From assembly GCA_000785145.2 (NCBI GenBank), contig JSZA02000001.1, positions 1-64,000 on the forward strand: a DNA stretch of 64,000 nt, given 5' to 3'. The number at the start of each line of letters is the position of its first letter. Position 1 is the first letter of the stretch. A program made the position numbers and the translations under genes. This stretch comes from Candidatus Thiomargarita nelsonii (lineage in GTDB: Bacteria > Pseudomonadota > Gammaproteobacteria > Beggiatoales > Beggiatoaceae). The notes below the pieces were generated by a model. The model ran no database searches, had not been told where the DNA came from, and saw only the letters and a program-made list of their open reading frames with translations. Shown here piece after piece: positions 36,107 through 45,263 of this stretch.

Positions 36107-37231
36107 TCACGAAATCCCCTCCTTATATTCAGGCAACTGATTCAACTGAATAAAATTTTCAAGACTTGATTCCGTTTGTAATTGGGGAATATCGCTGGCA
36201 TTGATGACAGAGACTTCTCCCCCTTTTCTCGTGACTAATTTCCAACTCTTGTTAGAAATATGATTGATAATATAAGGATGATGAGAGGTTAGGATCACTT
36301 GCAAATATTCTGCCTTTTTTAAAATAAAATCCATTAAGCCCGGCATACAATTATTTCCCAAACCGTTTTCCAATTCATCAATCACTATCGCACTACCCGC
36401 AGGCGCCAAAGAAATTTCAAATAAATAAACCAAAGTACGAAACATGCCGGCTGACATATCCCATTGATATATCCATTTGTGAGCACTCTTTTCTTTGAGG
36501 ATAAAATAAAACTCATAAACGCCAATCCCTTCTTTCTTGAGACTCACCTGAATATCCTCAACTGACGAAAAAATTTCAGTAAATACTTGCTTTACCTTCT
36601 CAAATTCATCAGGATATCGCTGTTGCAACCGATAGGCTTTGACAACTGTTGGCAATTGTCTGGATTCATCTTGAAATTGTTCCAAAGGGATCGACAGATC
36701 CTCATCACTTTCTGCCGGATTGAGGAGATAAGGAAAATGCTGTTCTTGCAAAATTTCACTAAATACAACCCTTTGAAACCCCTCATAAATGCTTGTCACT
36801 GCTTGTATGTTTGAAAGTACATGAATGGCACTTTCTGTATTTTTGAAGAATCTTGGAATTTCGTCCTTGTTAACTAAAACAGAAGATTCTGTGCGTTTCA
36901 ACAGCATAATGTTTTGATCTTTAACAATCTCTTCATAAAAAATAGTTGAAACCTTAGATATCGGAATACTTGAAAATTTTGGGTTGACGAAGCCACTTTT
37001 GAATGTCCATTCATATTCATGATTGGCATATTTCAAACCTATTTTCCAATCCTCGCCATTGAGTTTATAATAACCCCCTGTCGCAACACGACAAACTAAC
37101 TCAAGTGCTTTAAGGATTTTAGTTTTGCCGACACCAGAGACACCCACTAAGAGATTGAGCTTATCAAATGAAATTTCCTCTAGGTGCCAATTTTTTTTAT
37201 TGTCATTGAAGCTAAAATGGGTTATTGGCAT
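36107..37231 (-). CDS. AAA/ABC-type ATPase (AAA_15/21-like), copy A
   Basis: 374 residues. Walker A is GVSGVGKT (30-37); a signature-like SAGMFRTLVYL lies near residue 270, Walker B is AIVIDELENGLG and the switch His is in VILTSHHPYIINHI. This is the overlapping layout of RecF/OLD-like ATPases found in many phage-defence proteins. The C-terminus is short, with no evident nuclease domain. It lies 79 bases after its paralogue, same strand. Confidence 0.8.
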   Translation of the reverse strand: MPITHFSFNDNKKNWHLEEISFDKLNLLVGVSGVGKTKILKALELVCRVATGGYYKLNGEDWKIGLKYANHEYEWTFKSGFVNPKFSSIPISKVSTIFYEEIVKDQNIMLLKRTESSVLVNKDEIPRFFKNTESAIHVLSNIQAVTSIYEGFQRVVFSEILQEQHFPYLLNPAESDEDLSIPLEQFQDESRQLPTVVKAYRLQQRYPDEFEKVKQVFTEIFSSVEDIQVSLKKEGIGVYEFYFILKEKSAHKWIYQWDMSAGMFRTLVYLFEISLAPAGSAIVIDELENGLGNNCMPGLMDFILKKAEYLQVILTSHHPYIINHISNKSWKLVTRKGGEVSVINASDIPQLQTESSLENFIQLNQLPEYKEGIS

Positions 37232-37310
37232 AATTAATAAATTAATAGAATAGTTGAATAGAATTAGATGGCATTGCTTCCAAATATCAAAAAGCCTTTA
37301 AAAAAAATGT

Positions 37311-38420
37311 TCATAAAATACCATCCTCATATTCGGGCAGATTAGCTAATTGAACAAACTTATTCAATCTTGAGCCTGTTTGCAATTGAGGAATATCAGT
37401 GGCATTGATGACACTGACACATCCTCCTTTTCTTCTGACTATCTTCCATGTTTTATAAGGAATTTTACTGATAATATAGGGATGATGACTGAATGGCATA
37501 AACGGCGCCTTACTCATAACAAAATCTGTCAATTCAGGCATACAATTAATCCCTAAACTGTTTTCAAATTCATCAATCAATATCACACTCCCCTGTGGCG
37601 CAAGAGAAATGTCTACTAAATGTACCAAGCTACGAAACATACCCGATGACATTCGCGATTGAGATACCCACTCGTTATTTTCTTTTATATTAAAAGAAAG
37701 TTCAGATCCTTCCTCATATCCTTCTTCATATCCTTCTTTTTCTTTTTTTTGAACAAGACTGACTTTTATATCTTCAACAGACGTAAAAATCTCTGTAAAA
37801 TCCATCTTGAGTTGACTAAAGGCTTCTGGATAGAATTTGGCAAGTTGATATGCCTTAACAACGCTTGCTTGCTGTACTGAATCCTCTTTAAATTGCTCCA
37901 AAGACATCTCTACAATCAAGTCTTCTGGACTTAGCGGATAAAAATATTCCCGTTGCCGGGTTTGACTAAAGATAATTTTTTTAAATGCCTCATAAATTGG
38001 AGCAATCGTAGGCTCTTCAGAAAGTAAGGTAATTGCACTTTCAGTTTTTTTGAGTTTTGGCATCGGATTGCCATTAAGTAAAAAGGCGTTTTCAGAACGC
38101 TCCACAAGTGGAACTTCTTTATGCTTCATAACAATTTTTTCATCAAAAATTGATGATTGAGCGGGCTGCTTTGAAAATTTTACTTTTGCGCTTTTTAACG
38201 TCCATTCATATTCATGGGCGGCATGTTCAAAGCTAATTTGCCACTTAACCCCATTCAGTTTATAGTCACTATCCGTCGCAACATCACAAACGAGTTCAAG
38301 TGCTTTAAGAATCCTAGTTTTACCGACACCAGAGACACCCACTAATAAATTAAAGTTATCAAAAACAGTTTTCTCAAGATGCCAATTATCATAGCCGAAT
38401 TTAAAACTTGTTATTTTCAT
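37311..38420 (-). CDS. AAA/ABC-type ATPase, tandem paralogue copy B
   Basis: 369 residues, similar along its whole length to the next gene. Walker A GVSGVGKT (28-35), SSGMFRSLVHL and Walker B VILIDEFENSLG are intact. The switch region reads KAPFMPFSHHPYIISKI, lacking the few residues (LQVILT) that precede the His pair in copy A, and a short Glu/Gly tandem (EGYEEGYEEG) is inserted near residue 225. It may be partly decayed. The IscB element begins only about 7 bases upstream of its start codon and may have removed its promoter. Confidence 0.78.
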   Translation of the reverse strand: MKITSFKFGYDNWHLEKTVFDNFNLLVGVSGVGKTRILKALELVCDVATDSDYKLNGVKWQISFEHAAHEYEWTLKSAKVKFSKQPAQSSIFDEKIVMKHKEVPLVERSENAFLLNGNPMPKLKKTESAITLLSEEPTIAPIYEAFKKIIFSQTRQREYFYPLSPEDLIVEMSLEQFKEDSVQQASVVKAYQLAKFYPEAFSQLKMDFTEIFTSVEDIKVSLVQKKEKEGYEEGYEEGSELSFNIKENNEWVSQSRMSSGMFRSLVHLVDISLAPQGSVILIDEFENSLGINCMPELTDFVMSKAPFMPFSHHPYIISKIPYKTWKIVRRKGGCVSVINATDIPQLQTGSRLNKFVQLANLPEYEDGIL

Positions 38421-38427
38421 AAAAATA

Positions 38428-38475
38428 TCGGCAAGGAAACCACTGAGTCTTTAGCTCAGTGGAGGAATTGCCGAT
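38428..38475. other. Right-end hairpin of the IscB element
   Basis: Nested stems ATCGGCAA/TTGCCGAT and CCACTGAG/CTCAGTGG enclose the loop TCTTTAG. The same loop caps the left-end hairpin at 39998-40020. Such subterminal hairpins are recognised by HUH transposases of IS200/IS605-type elements. The last codons of iscB run into it. Confidence 0.8.
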
Positions 38476-39766
38476 CCTCAGTTAAATAACTGTAACCATC
38501 AACTGCTTGGATTCTTTGGCAATATTTCCAACTAATTCCTTGCGTTGTTCCATTTTTAGTAGATATATTGAAAGACCCGCTTGCTCTAACAGCAACTCGT
38601 CCAATGTAAGTCCCTATCTTCTTGCCGCGAGTAACAACGGCTTTTACTATATCGCCGGTTTGAAACCCCTTAACGACTTTTTGTTTTTTAGCAGTTGTTC
38701 TTGGGAATCCGTATTGATCAACCCGACACATCTGTCGTGAGCCATGTCCAACGGCTGTAACGCTCAATGGTTTCAATGTTTTTGGTATAAGTACATGTTC
38801 ACCGGTTTCGCCCACACAAGCCGCATCAATCCAATGATCTTTTGGATATTTCTGTTGAGTACGATTAAACTTTGTACGCCCACCGCTCCAAAAGGTCACT
38901 GGTAAACCAAATTGTTTTAAGGCATTACCAATAGCGTAGCGCGTCACGTTGACTGCTGCTGTGTCCTTCAAGGATTTTTTAGTTTGTGCCTTAATCCTTT
39001 TTAGGACTGTTGGCTTACGTTTTAAAAAATCCTCAATTGACCTGTTGCCTTTTTTCTGGTTGCATTTTCGACAAGCAATAGTCAAATTGAACACGCGATT
39101 GCTACCACCTTTACTTTTTGGCTGAATATGTTCAATTTCTAACGGCACCTTTTCAGCCCCACAGTAGGCACATTGACGCCCCCATTTTTCTAGCAAATAT
39201 TCACGGACTTCGTAGCCAGCTAATTCGCCTTGTTGATATTCCACATCAGATACTTCAGGATTTTGCATTTTTTGTGTATCAAACCGGACCGTTTCAACAG
39301 CAATACTGGTAATAGGAATTAGTCCCTGTAATCGTTTAGCCCAAGTTTCAACATTAAAAACACGAGACATTAAAGACGGTGGTAACCAACCTTCAGTCCG
39401 ACGACGGTTGTTAAAACGAGCTGGACGATAACGAGTTTTGCGGTTACGTCTTCCTCGCCTATTGGCCCGCCGGCTTTCTAAGTCCTTTTTAATCTTTTGC
39501 CCCCGATGATTTAAATTGGCACCAAAAACAATTTCCAAGCCACGTTCAAAATGCCCAACAAGAGCAATGCCCGTGGTTTTGCTGCCAGGGTCAAACTTTA
39601 ATTCAACGGGTTGCACATCACCACCAATCTTATCTTTTAAAATAAGGGTGAACGGATAACGCTTATAAACAGCCGCACGGCCTTTGTTTAATAGCTCCCG
39701 TGCCCTTGCTGGATGGCAAGGCATCAAGGGTTTTTTTTCTAAATCTAAAACAAATACTCTTTGCAT
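38456..39766 (-). CDS. iscB: IscB RNA-guided endonuclease
   Basis: 436 residues, apparently intact. Domain order: PLMP domain (PLMPCHPARARELLNKGRA, 13-31), RuvC-I with D59 in FDPGSKTTGIAL, Arg-rich bridge helix (RRANRRGRRNRKTRYR, 99-114), RuvC-II with E158 in IAVETV, HNH domain with C199/C202, H213 in IEHIQPKSKGG and C232/C235, RuvC-III H311/D314 in HWIDAAC, then a C-terminal TAM-interacting-type region. IscB is the ancestor of Cas9 and cuts DNA guided by the omega-RNA encoded just upstream. Every catalytic residue looked for is present. Confidence 0.95.
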   Translation of the reverse strand: MQRVFVLDLEKKPLMPCHPARARELLNKGRAAVYKRYPFTLILKDKIGGDVQPVELKFDPGSKTTGIALVGHFERGLEIVFGANLNHRGQKIKKDLESRRANRRGRRNRKTRYRPARFNNRRRTEGWLPPSLMSRVFNVETWAKRLQGLIPITSIAVETVRFDTQKMQNPEVSDVEYQQGELAGYEVREYLLEKWGRQCAYCGAEKVPLEIEHIQPKSKGGSNRVFNLTIACRKCNQKKGNRSIEDFLKRKPTVLKRIKAQTKKSLKDTAAVNVTRYAIGNALKQFGLPVTFWSGGRTKFNRTQQKYPKDHWIDAACVGETGEHVLIPKTLKPLSVTAVGHGSRQMCRVDQYGFPRTTAKKQKVVKGFQTGDIVKAVVTRGKKIGTYIGRVAVRASGSFNISTKNGTTQGISWKYCQRIQAVDGYSYLTEDRQFLH

Positions 39767-39776
39767 AATAATTAAC

Positions 39777-40020
39777 CTGTTACCAAACTCCGCTTGCGCG
39801 GGTAAAATTCACCTCGGCAATGTTATAAGACGGTTTGTATGTAAGCCACACTAGCTTTAAACCCTTATGCTTGTTTAATGACTTACCGCAGAGTCCGCAA
39901 CTGGTGAAGCATCGACGGAGTGCCTATATATTCGTCCCTAACGTAGCTCGTTCCCACCTAACCTGGTCAACTGGGCTTATAAGGTTGCCCTTACAAGCCC
40001 CTCGGTCTTTAGCCGAGGGG
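39777..40020 (-). ncRNA. Putative omega-RNA scaffold of IscB
   Basis: The 250 bases upstream of iscB have no coding frame but many stems on the minus strand, starting with CCCCTCGG-CTAAAGA-CCGAGGGG (40020-39998). This is where IscB loci encode their guide RNA: guide first, then scaffold, running toward the iscB start. The guide itself should lie just beyond 40020 in the flank (about 40021-40050); its exact border cannot be set by eye. Confidence 0.68.
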
Positions 40021-40054
40021 TTGTTGACGTTGCCATTCTCACTCAGCAGATTTA

Positions 40055-40087
40055 AAAAATCCTATTTCTTAAAGAAATAGGATTTTT
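40055..40087. terminator. Terminator of ilvD, AATCCTATTT type
   Basis: AAAAATCCTATTTCTT / AAGAAATAGGATTTTT, 10 bases after the ilvD stop on the minus strand. Confidence 0.8.
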
Positions 40088-40096
40088 AGATTACTC

Positions 40097-41773
40097 TCAC
40101 TCGTCCGTCACACACCCCTCAGACGCATTTTTGACATTTTTAATATATTTATACAACGTCCCCCGCGTCGCCTTAAAAGGCGGCATTGTCCACTGTGTCC
40201 GACGTTGCGCCATTTCTTCATCACTCATCGCCACACTTAAACGCTTGTTTTCTGCATCAATAGTGATGACATCGCCATTTTTAATCAAAGCAATTGCCCC
40301 ACCTTCTTGGGCTTCAGGCACAATATGCCCAACAATAAAACCATGTGAACCACCCGAAAACCGTCCGTCCGTTAATAGTGCAACATCCATGCCTAAACCA
40401 GCCCCGACAATTGCAGAGGTCGGTGTTAACATCTCAGGCATCCCAGGTCCCCCTTTGGGACCCTCATAACGAATCACCACCACATCGCCTTTAACAATCT
40501 CCTTACGCTCTAGCGCACTCAGCATATCTTCTTCACAGTCATAAACTTTTGCCGGCCCGGAAAAACTTAAACCCTCCTTGCCAGTGATTTTTGCGACAGC
40601 ACCGCCAGGGGCTAAATTGCCTTTCAATATTTGAATATGCCCCGTCGCTTTGATCGGATTTTCTAAAGGCCGGATAACATCTTGACCCGCCTTAAGCCCG
40701 GGTAAATCTGCTAAATTCTCCGCCACCGTTTTACCCGTGACCGTCAAACAATCCCCATTAAGCAAACCCTTTTCCAACAAATATTTCATCACCGCTGGCG
40801 TGCCACCAATATTGTGGATATCCTCCATCACATACTGTCCACTCGGCTTGAGATCAGCCAAAAAGGGGACCCGATCACTGATCGTCTGAAAATCATCAAT
40901 CGTTAAATCAACCTCAACCGCCCTTGCCATTGCAATCAAATGCAACACCGCATTAGTCGAACCACCTAAAGCCATGACCATCACCATTGCATTTTCAAAA
41001 GCAGCGCGAGTCATAATATCACGGGGCCTGATATTCTTTTCCAACAAAAGGCGGATAGCCGCACCCGCCCGAAAACACTCATCCAATTTAGCCTCATATT
41101 CAGCGGGCGTAGAAGAACTATAAGGCAAACTCATACCCAAAGCCTCAATCGCAGAAGCCATCGTATTTGCAGTGTACATACCACCACAAGCACCCGCCCC
41201 GGGGCAAGCATGTCTCACCACCTCCTGACGATCTTCTTCGCTTAAAGTCCCAGCAATGTATTGCCCATAAGATTGAAAAGCTGATACAATATCTAATGTT
41301 TTACCCTGTTTATCATGTCCGGGTTTAATAGTGCCCCCATAAATCATTAGGGCAGGGCGATTAAGCCGTCCCATTGCTATAAGACAACCAGGCATGTTTT
41401 TATCACAACCGGGTAGCGAAATATTAGCATCATACCATTGTGCGGCCATCATCGTTTCAATGGAATCGGCAATTAAATCACGGGATTGCAATGAAAAACT
41501 CATGCCGGAGGTGCCCATTGAAATGCCATCACTAACACCAATGGTATTAAAACGCATACCCACTAGATCGGCGGCTGTCACGCCTTCTTTGACTTTTGTG
41601 GCGAAATCTAGCAAATGCATATTACAAGTGTTACCATCATACCAAACACTGGCAATGCCCACTTGGGCTTTATTCATATCATCTTGACTCATGCCAGTGC
41701 CATAAAGCATCGCTTGAGAGGCGCCCTGTGATTTAGGCTGGGTTATTTTTGAACTGACTTCATTAATTGCCAT
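40097..41773 (-). CDS. ilvD: Dihydroxy-acid dehydratase
   Basis: 558 residues, full length. It dehydrates dihydroxy-isovalerate and dihydroxy-methylvalerate in valine and isoleucine synthesis. The iron-sulfur cluster ligands are visible in [12 protein letters not shown], in [17 protein letters not shown] and in the Cys near GNTCNMHL; the substrate Ser/Asp region is [16 protein letters not shown]. It is a single gene with its own terminator, upstream of which lies a half hairpin repeat. Confidence 0.97.
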   Translation of the reverse strand: MAINEVSSKITQPKSQGASQAMLYGTGMSQDDMNKAQVGIASVWYDGNTCNMHLLDFATKVKEGVTAADLVGMRFNTIGVSDGISMGTSGMSFSLQSRDLIADSIETMMAAQWYDANISLPGCDKNMPGCLIAMGRLNRPALMIYGGTIKPGHDKQGKTLDIVSAFQSYGQYIAGTLSEEDRQEVVRHACPGAGACGGMYTANTMASAIEALGMSLPYSSSTPAEYEAKLDECFRAGAAIRLLLEKNIRPRDIMTRAAFENAMVMVMALGGSTNAVLHLIAMARAVEVDLTIDDFQTISDRVPFLADLKPSGQYVMEDIHNIGGTPAVMKYLLEKGLLNGDCLTVTGKTVAENLADLPGLKAGQDVIRPLENPIKATGHIQILKGNLAPGGAVAKITGKEGLSFSGPAKVYDCEEDMLSALERKEIVKGDVVVIRYEGPKGGPGMPEMLTPTSAIVGAGLGMDVALLTDGRFSGGSHGFIVGHIVPEAQEGGAIALIKNGDVITIDAENKRLSVAMSDEEMAQRRTQWTMPPFKATRGTLYKYIKNVKNASEGCVTDE

Positions 41774-41794
41774 TTAAATCTCCGGATTATAAAA

Positions 41795-41817
41795 GGAGTC
41801 CAAGATTTATCTTGGAC
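41795..41817. repeat. CCAAGAT-type half hairpin between divergent genes
   Basis: Single half in the 69-base gap between the divergent ilvD and receptor genes, where promoters must also lie. Confidence 0.75.
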
Positions 41818-41842
41818 GGTTGACTTATGATAAAGGTATTTT

Positions 41843-43006
41843 ATGAAAATTCATCACCGACTGCGAACAAAATTAATCATCCTATTTTCCATTGTCACAT
41901 TCATTCCAGCGCTCGTGACTGGCATTTACGCGATACAAGTATCGAGCAAAAGCTTACGGAGCCAAGCACTGACGACACAAACAATGCAAGCTAAAACACT
42001 TGCTAATAATATAACCTCATTTTTGACAAACGTAAAAGGTGATCTCATGTTTCTGAGTCAGTCACCTGTCATGAAAGATTACCTGCGTGCCAACGCTTCA
42101 GAGGCTGAGTCAAAGAGACAAGCCTTAGAACAAGAATTTCTGGCCTTTTCTCGTAACCGTCGTATTTATTACCAAATTCGCTATCTCGACGAAACGGGGC
42201 AAGAAATTGCCCGGGTAGATTCAAACAGCTTGACAAGCAGAATTATTGAACGCGATAAGTTACAAGACAAATCACAGCGTTACTACTTTAAAGAAACAAT
42301 ACGCCTATTGGCTAACGAAATTTTTGTATCGCCCCTCGATTTGAACCGTGAACGGGGGCAGATAGAAAGACCTTTTAAACCAGTCATCCGCTACGCCGTT
42401 AATATTTATGATAACAAAAACAACAAAGCTGGGATTGTGATTATCAATGTTGATGCGAATCAATTTATCAAACCACTCGGTAATAGACGATTGGTTAATC
42501 ACGACGGCTATTTTATAAATCATCCCTCATCAGAAAAAAGTTGGGGAGGACCTATTGATTTAGACACGGGTTATAACTTGCAAAGTGAATACCCTCAGTG
42601 GAATCTAAGAATCTTAGGTCAAGACGGTACCCTCAGCACTAAGAGACTCACCCTCTCTCACAAACGTGTGATTGTACCTGGCACTTTTCATAACTGGACG
42701 CTGATTATTCAACGTGATACCCAAGACATTCTCAAAAGTGTGATAGCATTTCGCCTCATGTTTAGCCTCATTCTTATCATAGCTGTCTTGATAGCTTTGA
42801 TTGTTGGCTGGTTGTTGAGCGCGAGAATCACCCGTCCGATTGAGCACTTAACCCGCATGGCCAATGCCATTAGCAAGGGTGAAATGATTTCTAAGAGTGT
42901 GGAAATCCAAGATAAAGGTGAAATCGGTCAACTGGCGCATGCCTTTGAACGGATGCGAATCAGCATGCTCAAAGCTTTTGATAGAATACGCCAAAAATCC
43001 ACATAA
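41843..43006 (+). CDS. dCache-HAMP receptor without output domain
   Basis: 387 residues. A transmembrane helix (about 11-31) precedes a periplasmic double-Cache sensor (about 35-295, with YYQIRYLDETGQEIARVDS and RYAVNIYDNKNNKAGIVIINVD), a second transmembrane helix (about 302-325) and a HAMP domain (SARITRPIEHLTRMANAISKGEM..IGQLAHAFERMR). The protein ends there, where kinases or chemoreceptors would continue. It is followed by two small DUF4388-like genes, which may carry the output (inference). Confidence 0.85.
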   Translation: MKIHHRLRTKLIILFSIVTFIPALVTGIYAIQVSSKSLRSQALTTQTMQAKTLANNITSFLTNVKGDLMFLSQSPVMKDYLRANASEAESKRQALEQEFLAFSRNRRIYYQIRYLDETGQEIARVDSNSLTSRIIERDKLQDKSQRYYFKETIRLLANEIFVSPLDLNRERGQIERPFKPVIRYAVNIYDNKNNKAGIVIINVDANQFIKPLGNRRLVNHDGYFINHPSSEKSWGGPIDLDTGYNLQSEYPQWNLRILGQDGTLSTKRLTLSHKRVIVPGTFHNWTLIIQRDTQDILKSVIAFRLMFSLILIIAVLIALIVGWLLSARITRPIEHLTRMANAISKGEMISKSVEIQDKGEIGQLAHAFERMRISMLKAFDRIRQKST

Positions 43007-43050
43007 ATAAAAACCTCCTAAGGGCAACCACTAGGGTGTTGCCCCTACCT

Positions 43051-43104
43051 TCAATGCCGTTTTCGTAGGGGCAATCCTTTATGGTTGCCCCTTAATGGCA
43101 TTGA
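43051..43104. mobile_element. Short TCAATGCC-type element
   Basis: 54 bases, TCAATGCCGTTTT to TTAATGGCATTGA, with the GTAGGGGCAATCC / GGTTGCCCC interior. No target duplication is evident. It is fused to another GGGCAACC / GGTGTTGCCC hairpin on its left. Confidence 0.55.
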
Positions 43105-43138
43105 CCTTGCGAAGGATTTTTTAGATTTGAAAGGTTTT

Positions 43139-43705
43139 ATGAAAAGCACATCCACGTTATTAGCGTATCCTCAATTAATAGCCGAAATACATCGTTTGTC
43201 TCAAGAAGGGCAAAGCGGTACGATATTTATCACATCAGATGATGGCCATTTAGTGCGAATCATATTAAATGATGGACGTATAACTTATTTAGCCTTTGAT
43301 GCTAAGTACTACCGCGATGATGCCATTCCATTCATTAAGAACATCAAGTTTGGCCGATTGCAGTTTACTGAGGGGCTCATTGAAACCGTTCAAAAAGCAG
43401 CGTTGCCAAACAGTTCGGAAATTTTCCAACTATTGATGAATAGTCCAGAACCAATTAACGCACCCAGACAAGCAATTTCATTGAATATCAATCAAGCCGT
43501 AGAACAGATCAAAAATGCTTTAGCCGTCTATATTGGCCCATTTGCTCTCATTGTATGTGAAGAATATATCGACAAAGTCGGTTCTATCAATACAACAGAT
43601 GATATTTGGAGCATGATTAATGTTGTCGCTTCTGAAATCGAAAACACCGATGATAGACGACTATTTCAAACGCAGATCAAGACAGAAATGAAGATTTTGG
43701 ACTGA
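43139..43705 (+). CDS. DUF4388-like two-domain protein, copy 1
   Basis: 188 residues from ATG 43139; the longer frame from 43085 translates the upstream repeat. The N-terminal half (SGTIFITSDDGHLVRIILNDGRITYLAFD..FGRLQFTEG) matches the DUF4388/PATAN type associated with signalling and twitching motility; the C-terminal half (IKNALAVYIGPFALIVCEEYI, then MINVVASEIE) resembles the DUF8082-like GPFA domain. A close paralogue follows at 43882. Confidence 0.75.
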   Translation: MKSTSTLLAYPQLIAEIHRLSQEGQSGTIFITSDDGHLVRIILNDGRITYLAFDAKYYRDDAIPFIKNIKFGRLQFTEGLIETVQKAALPNSSEIFQLLMNSPEPINAPRQAISLNINQAVEQIKNALAVYIGPFALIVCEEYIDKVGSINTTDDIWSMINVVASEIENTDDRRLFQTQIKTEMKILD

Positions 43706-43738
43706 TTGACATTAACCGACGAGGTTTTGGCAACCTCC

Positions 43739-43846
43739 TAGTACGCTGTAACATAAGTTTTTTGGGTAATGTAGGGTGCGTCCTACGCACCTTTAGCGTC
43801 AGGGTGCGTAGGACGCACCCTACAAAACATATATGACAGCGTACTA
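43739..43846. mobile_element. TA-flanked TAGTAC miniature element, copy 2
   Basis: 108 bases with ends TAGTACGCTGT and ACAGCGTACTA (perfect), and the same GTAGGGTGCGT hairpin as the copy at 26147. It separates the twin DUF4388-like genes. Confidence 0.75.
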
Positions 43847-43881
43847 GGTTTGTCTTAACTTAATGTTTAAAGCCATTTACT

Positions 43882-44439
43882 ATGAAAAGCCGCACAACAC
43901 TATTAGCACAGCCTGAATTGATAGCCGAAATACGTCGTTTATCATACAAGGAGCGAACCGGTACGATATTTATCACATCTGATGAGAATCAGTTAGCGCG
44001 AATCGTATTAAATAAAGGACAAATCACTTATTTGACCTTTGGTAGCAGGTACCACAGCTTGGATGCTATTTCATTCATTCAAACGATCAAATTTGGCCGA
44101 CTACAGTTTTCCGACGGTATCTTTGAAACGGCTCAAGAAGTACCATTGCCAGACACATCGGAAATTTTTCGCAAATTTGAACAAGATGTGACACCCAATC
44201 TGCCAACATCATCTAAGAATTTTAGGGGGGTTGAAGAGATTATCAAAAATACATTGGCAAATTACATAGGACCCTTTGCCATGATCGTGTGTGAGGAATA
44301 TATCGAAAAATTTGGTGTTCTCAATACAAAAGATGAAATTCTTACCATGATTGCTATTGTAGCAGCAGAAATTGAAAAAGAAGATGAAATAGAGAGTTTT
44401 AAAAAAGAACTCAAGCAAAAAATACTTGAATATTCTTGA
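43882..44439 (+). CDS. DUF4388-like two-domain protein, copy 2
   Basis: 185 residues, closely similar to copy 1 throughout (TGTIFITSDENQLARIVLN; NYIGPFAMIVCEEYIEKFG). The two arose by tandem duplication and were later separated by the TA-flanked element. Sequence drift is strongest in the linker. Its role is unknown; the context suggests signal output for the upstream receptor. Confidence 0.75.
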   Translation: MKSRTTLLAQPELIAEIRRLSYKERTGTIFITSDENQLARIVLNKGQITYLTFGSRYHSLDAISFIQTIKFGRLQFSDGIFETAQEVPLPDTSEIFRKFEQDVTPNLPTSSKNFRGVEEIIKNTLANYIGPFAMIVCEEYIEKFGVLNTKDEILTMIAIVAAEIEKEDEIESFKKELKQKILEYS

Positions 44440-44530
44440 ATAACCAAGGGCAACCACAAGGGATTGCCCCTACATGCGAATATTGTTAAATTTTTGGAGT
44501 TGCCTAATGTTAGATAAGGAGTGCTAGCTT

Positions 44531-45247
44531 GTGACTGACAAAATTGCTGAAATGCCCCCCAAACTGGCAACGGTAAAAATTACTGACATGCCGCTGGAAG
44601 AGCGCCCACGCGAGAAATTAATGCAGCGTGGCGCGACAGCCTTGACCAATGTTGAATTATTAGCCATTTTCTTGCGTACCGGTGTTCGGGGGAAAAGCGC
44701 TTTAGATTTAGCCAGAGATTTATTAGATGAATTTGGTGATTTACGCAGTTTATTGGGGGCAGATCATACCCTCTTTTGCCAAGCCAAAGGGCTAGGTGAT
44801 GCCAAATACGTCCTATTAAAAGCCAGCGTCGAAATGAGCCGTCGCTATTTACGCGAATGTTTAGAACGCGGCAATGCCTTGACGAGCCCTGATGATACAC
44901 GCAATTTCTTAATGTCAGAACTCAGCGGTCGAGATTATGAAGTCTTTGCCTGTTTATTTTTAGATAATAAACATAGAGTTATACAATTTGAAGAACTATT
45001 TTATGGTACCATAGACAGTGCCAGTGTTTATCCACGTGAAGTTGTCAAACGTGCCTTAAAACATAACGCTGCTGCCTTGATTTTGACACACAACCACCCA
45101 TCAGGCATTGCCGAACCGAGTGAGGCCGATATCGCCATCACGAAACGGCTTATTGAGGCATTAAAATTAATAGATGTACGAATATTAGATCATTTTGTAA
45201 TTGGGGATGGAACGAGCGTATCTCTTACAGAGCAGGGATTGATGTAA
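44531..45247 (+). CDS. radC: RadC-type JAB/MPN domain protein
   Basis: 238 residues from GTG 44531 with AAGGAG nine bases upstream. The N-terminal [27 protein letters not shown] and helix-hairpin-helix region precede the JAMM metal motif [14 protein letters not shown]. The older DNA-repair assignment of RadC is disputed, so the biochemical role is open. It is followed after 16 bases by a nuclease-family gene. Confidence 0.93.
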   Translation: MTDKIAEMPPKLATVKITDMPLEERPREKLMQRGATALTNVELLAIFLRTGVRGKSALDLARDLLDEFGDLRSLLGADHTLFCQAKGLGDAKYVLLKASVEMSRRYLRECLERGNALTSPDDTRNFLMSELSGRDYEVFACLFLDNKHRVIQFEELFYGTIDSASVYPREVVKRALKHNAAALILTHNHPSGIAEPSEADIAITKRLIEALKLIDVRILDHFVIGDGTSVSLTEQGLM

Positions 45248-45263
45248 GAAAGAGAGAACTGCA

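Larger units (their letters stand above)
38424..40037 (-). mobile_element. Non-autonomous IscB element
   Basis: It consists of left end with hairpin, putative omega-RNA region, iscB and right-end hairpin; no tnpA transposase gene is present. Exact ends are uncertain by some bases. It lies between ilvD and the tandem AAA genes. Confidence 0.7.

Noticed and set aside
39835..40080. 81-residue frame upstream of iscB
   Set aside because: It runs antisense through the structured omega-RNA region and the ilvD terminator; no plausible ribosome site.
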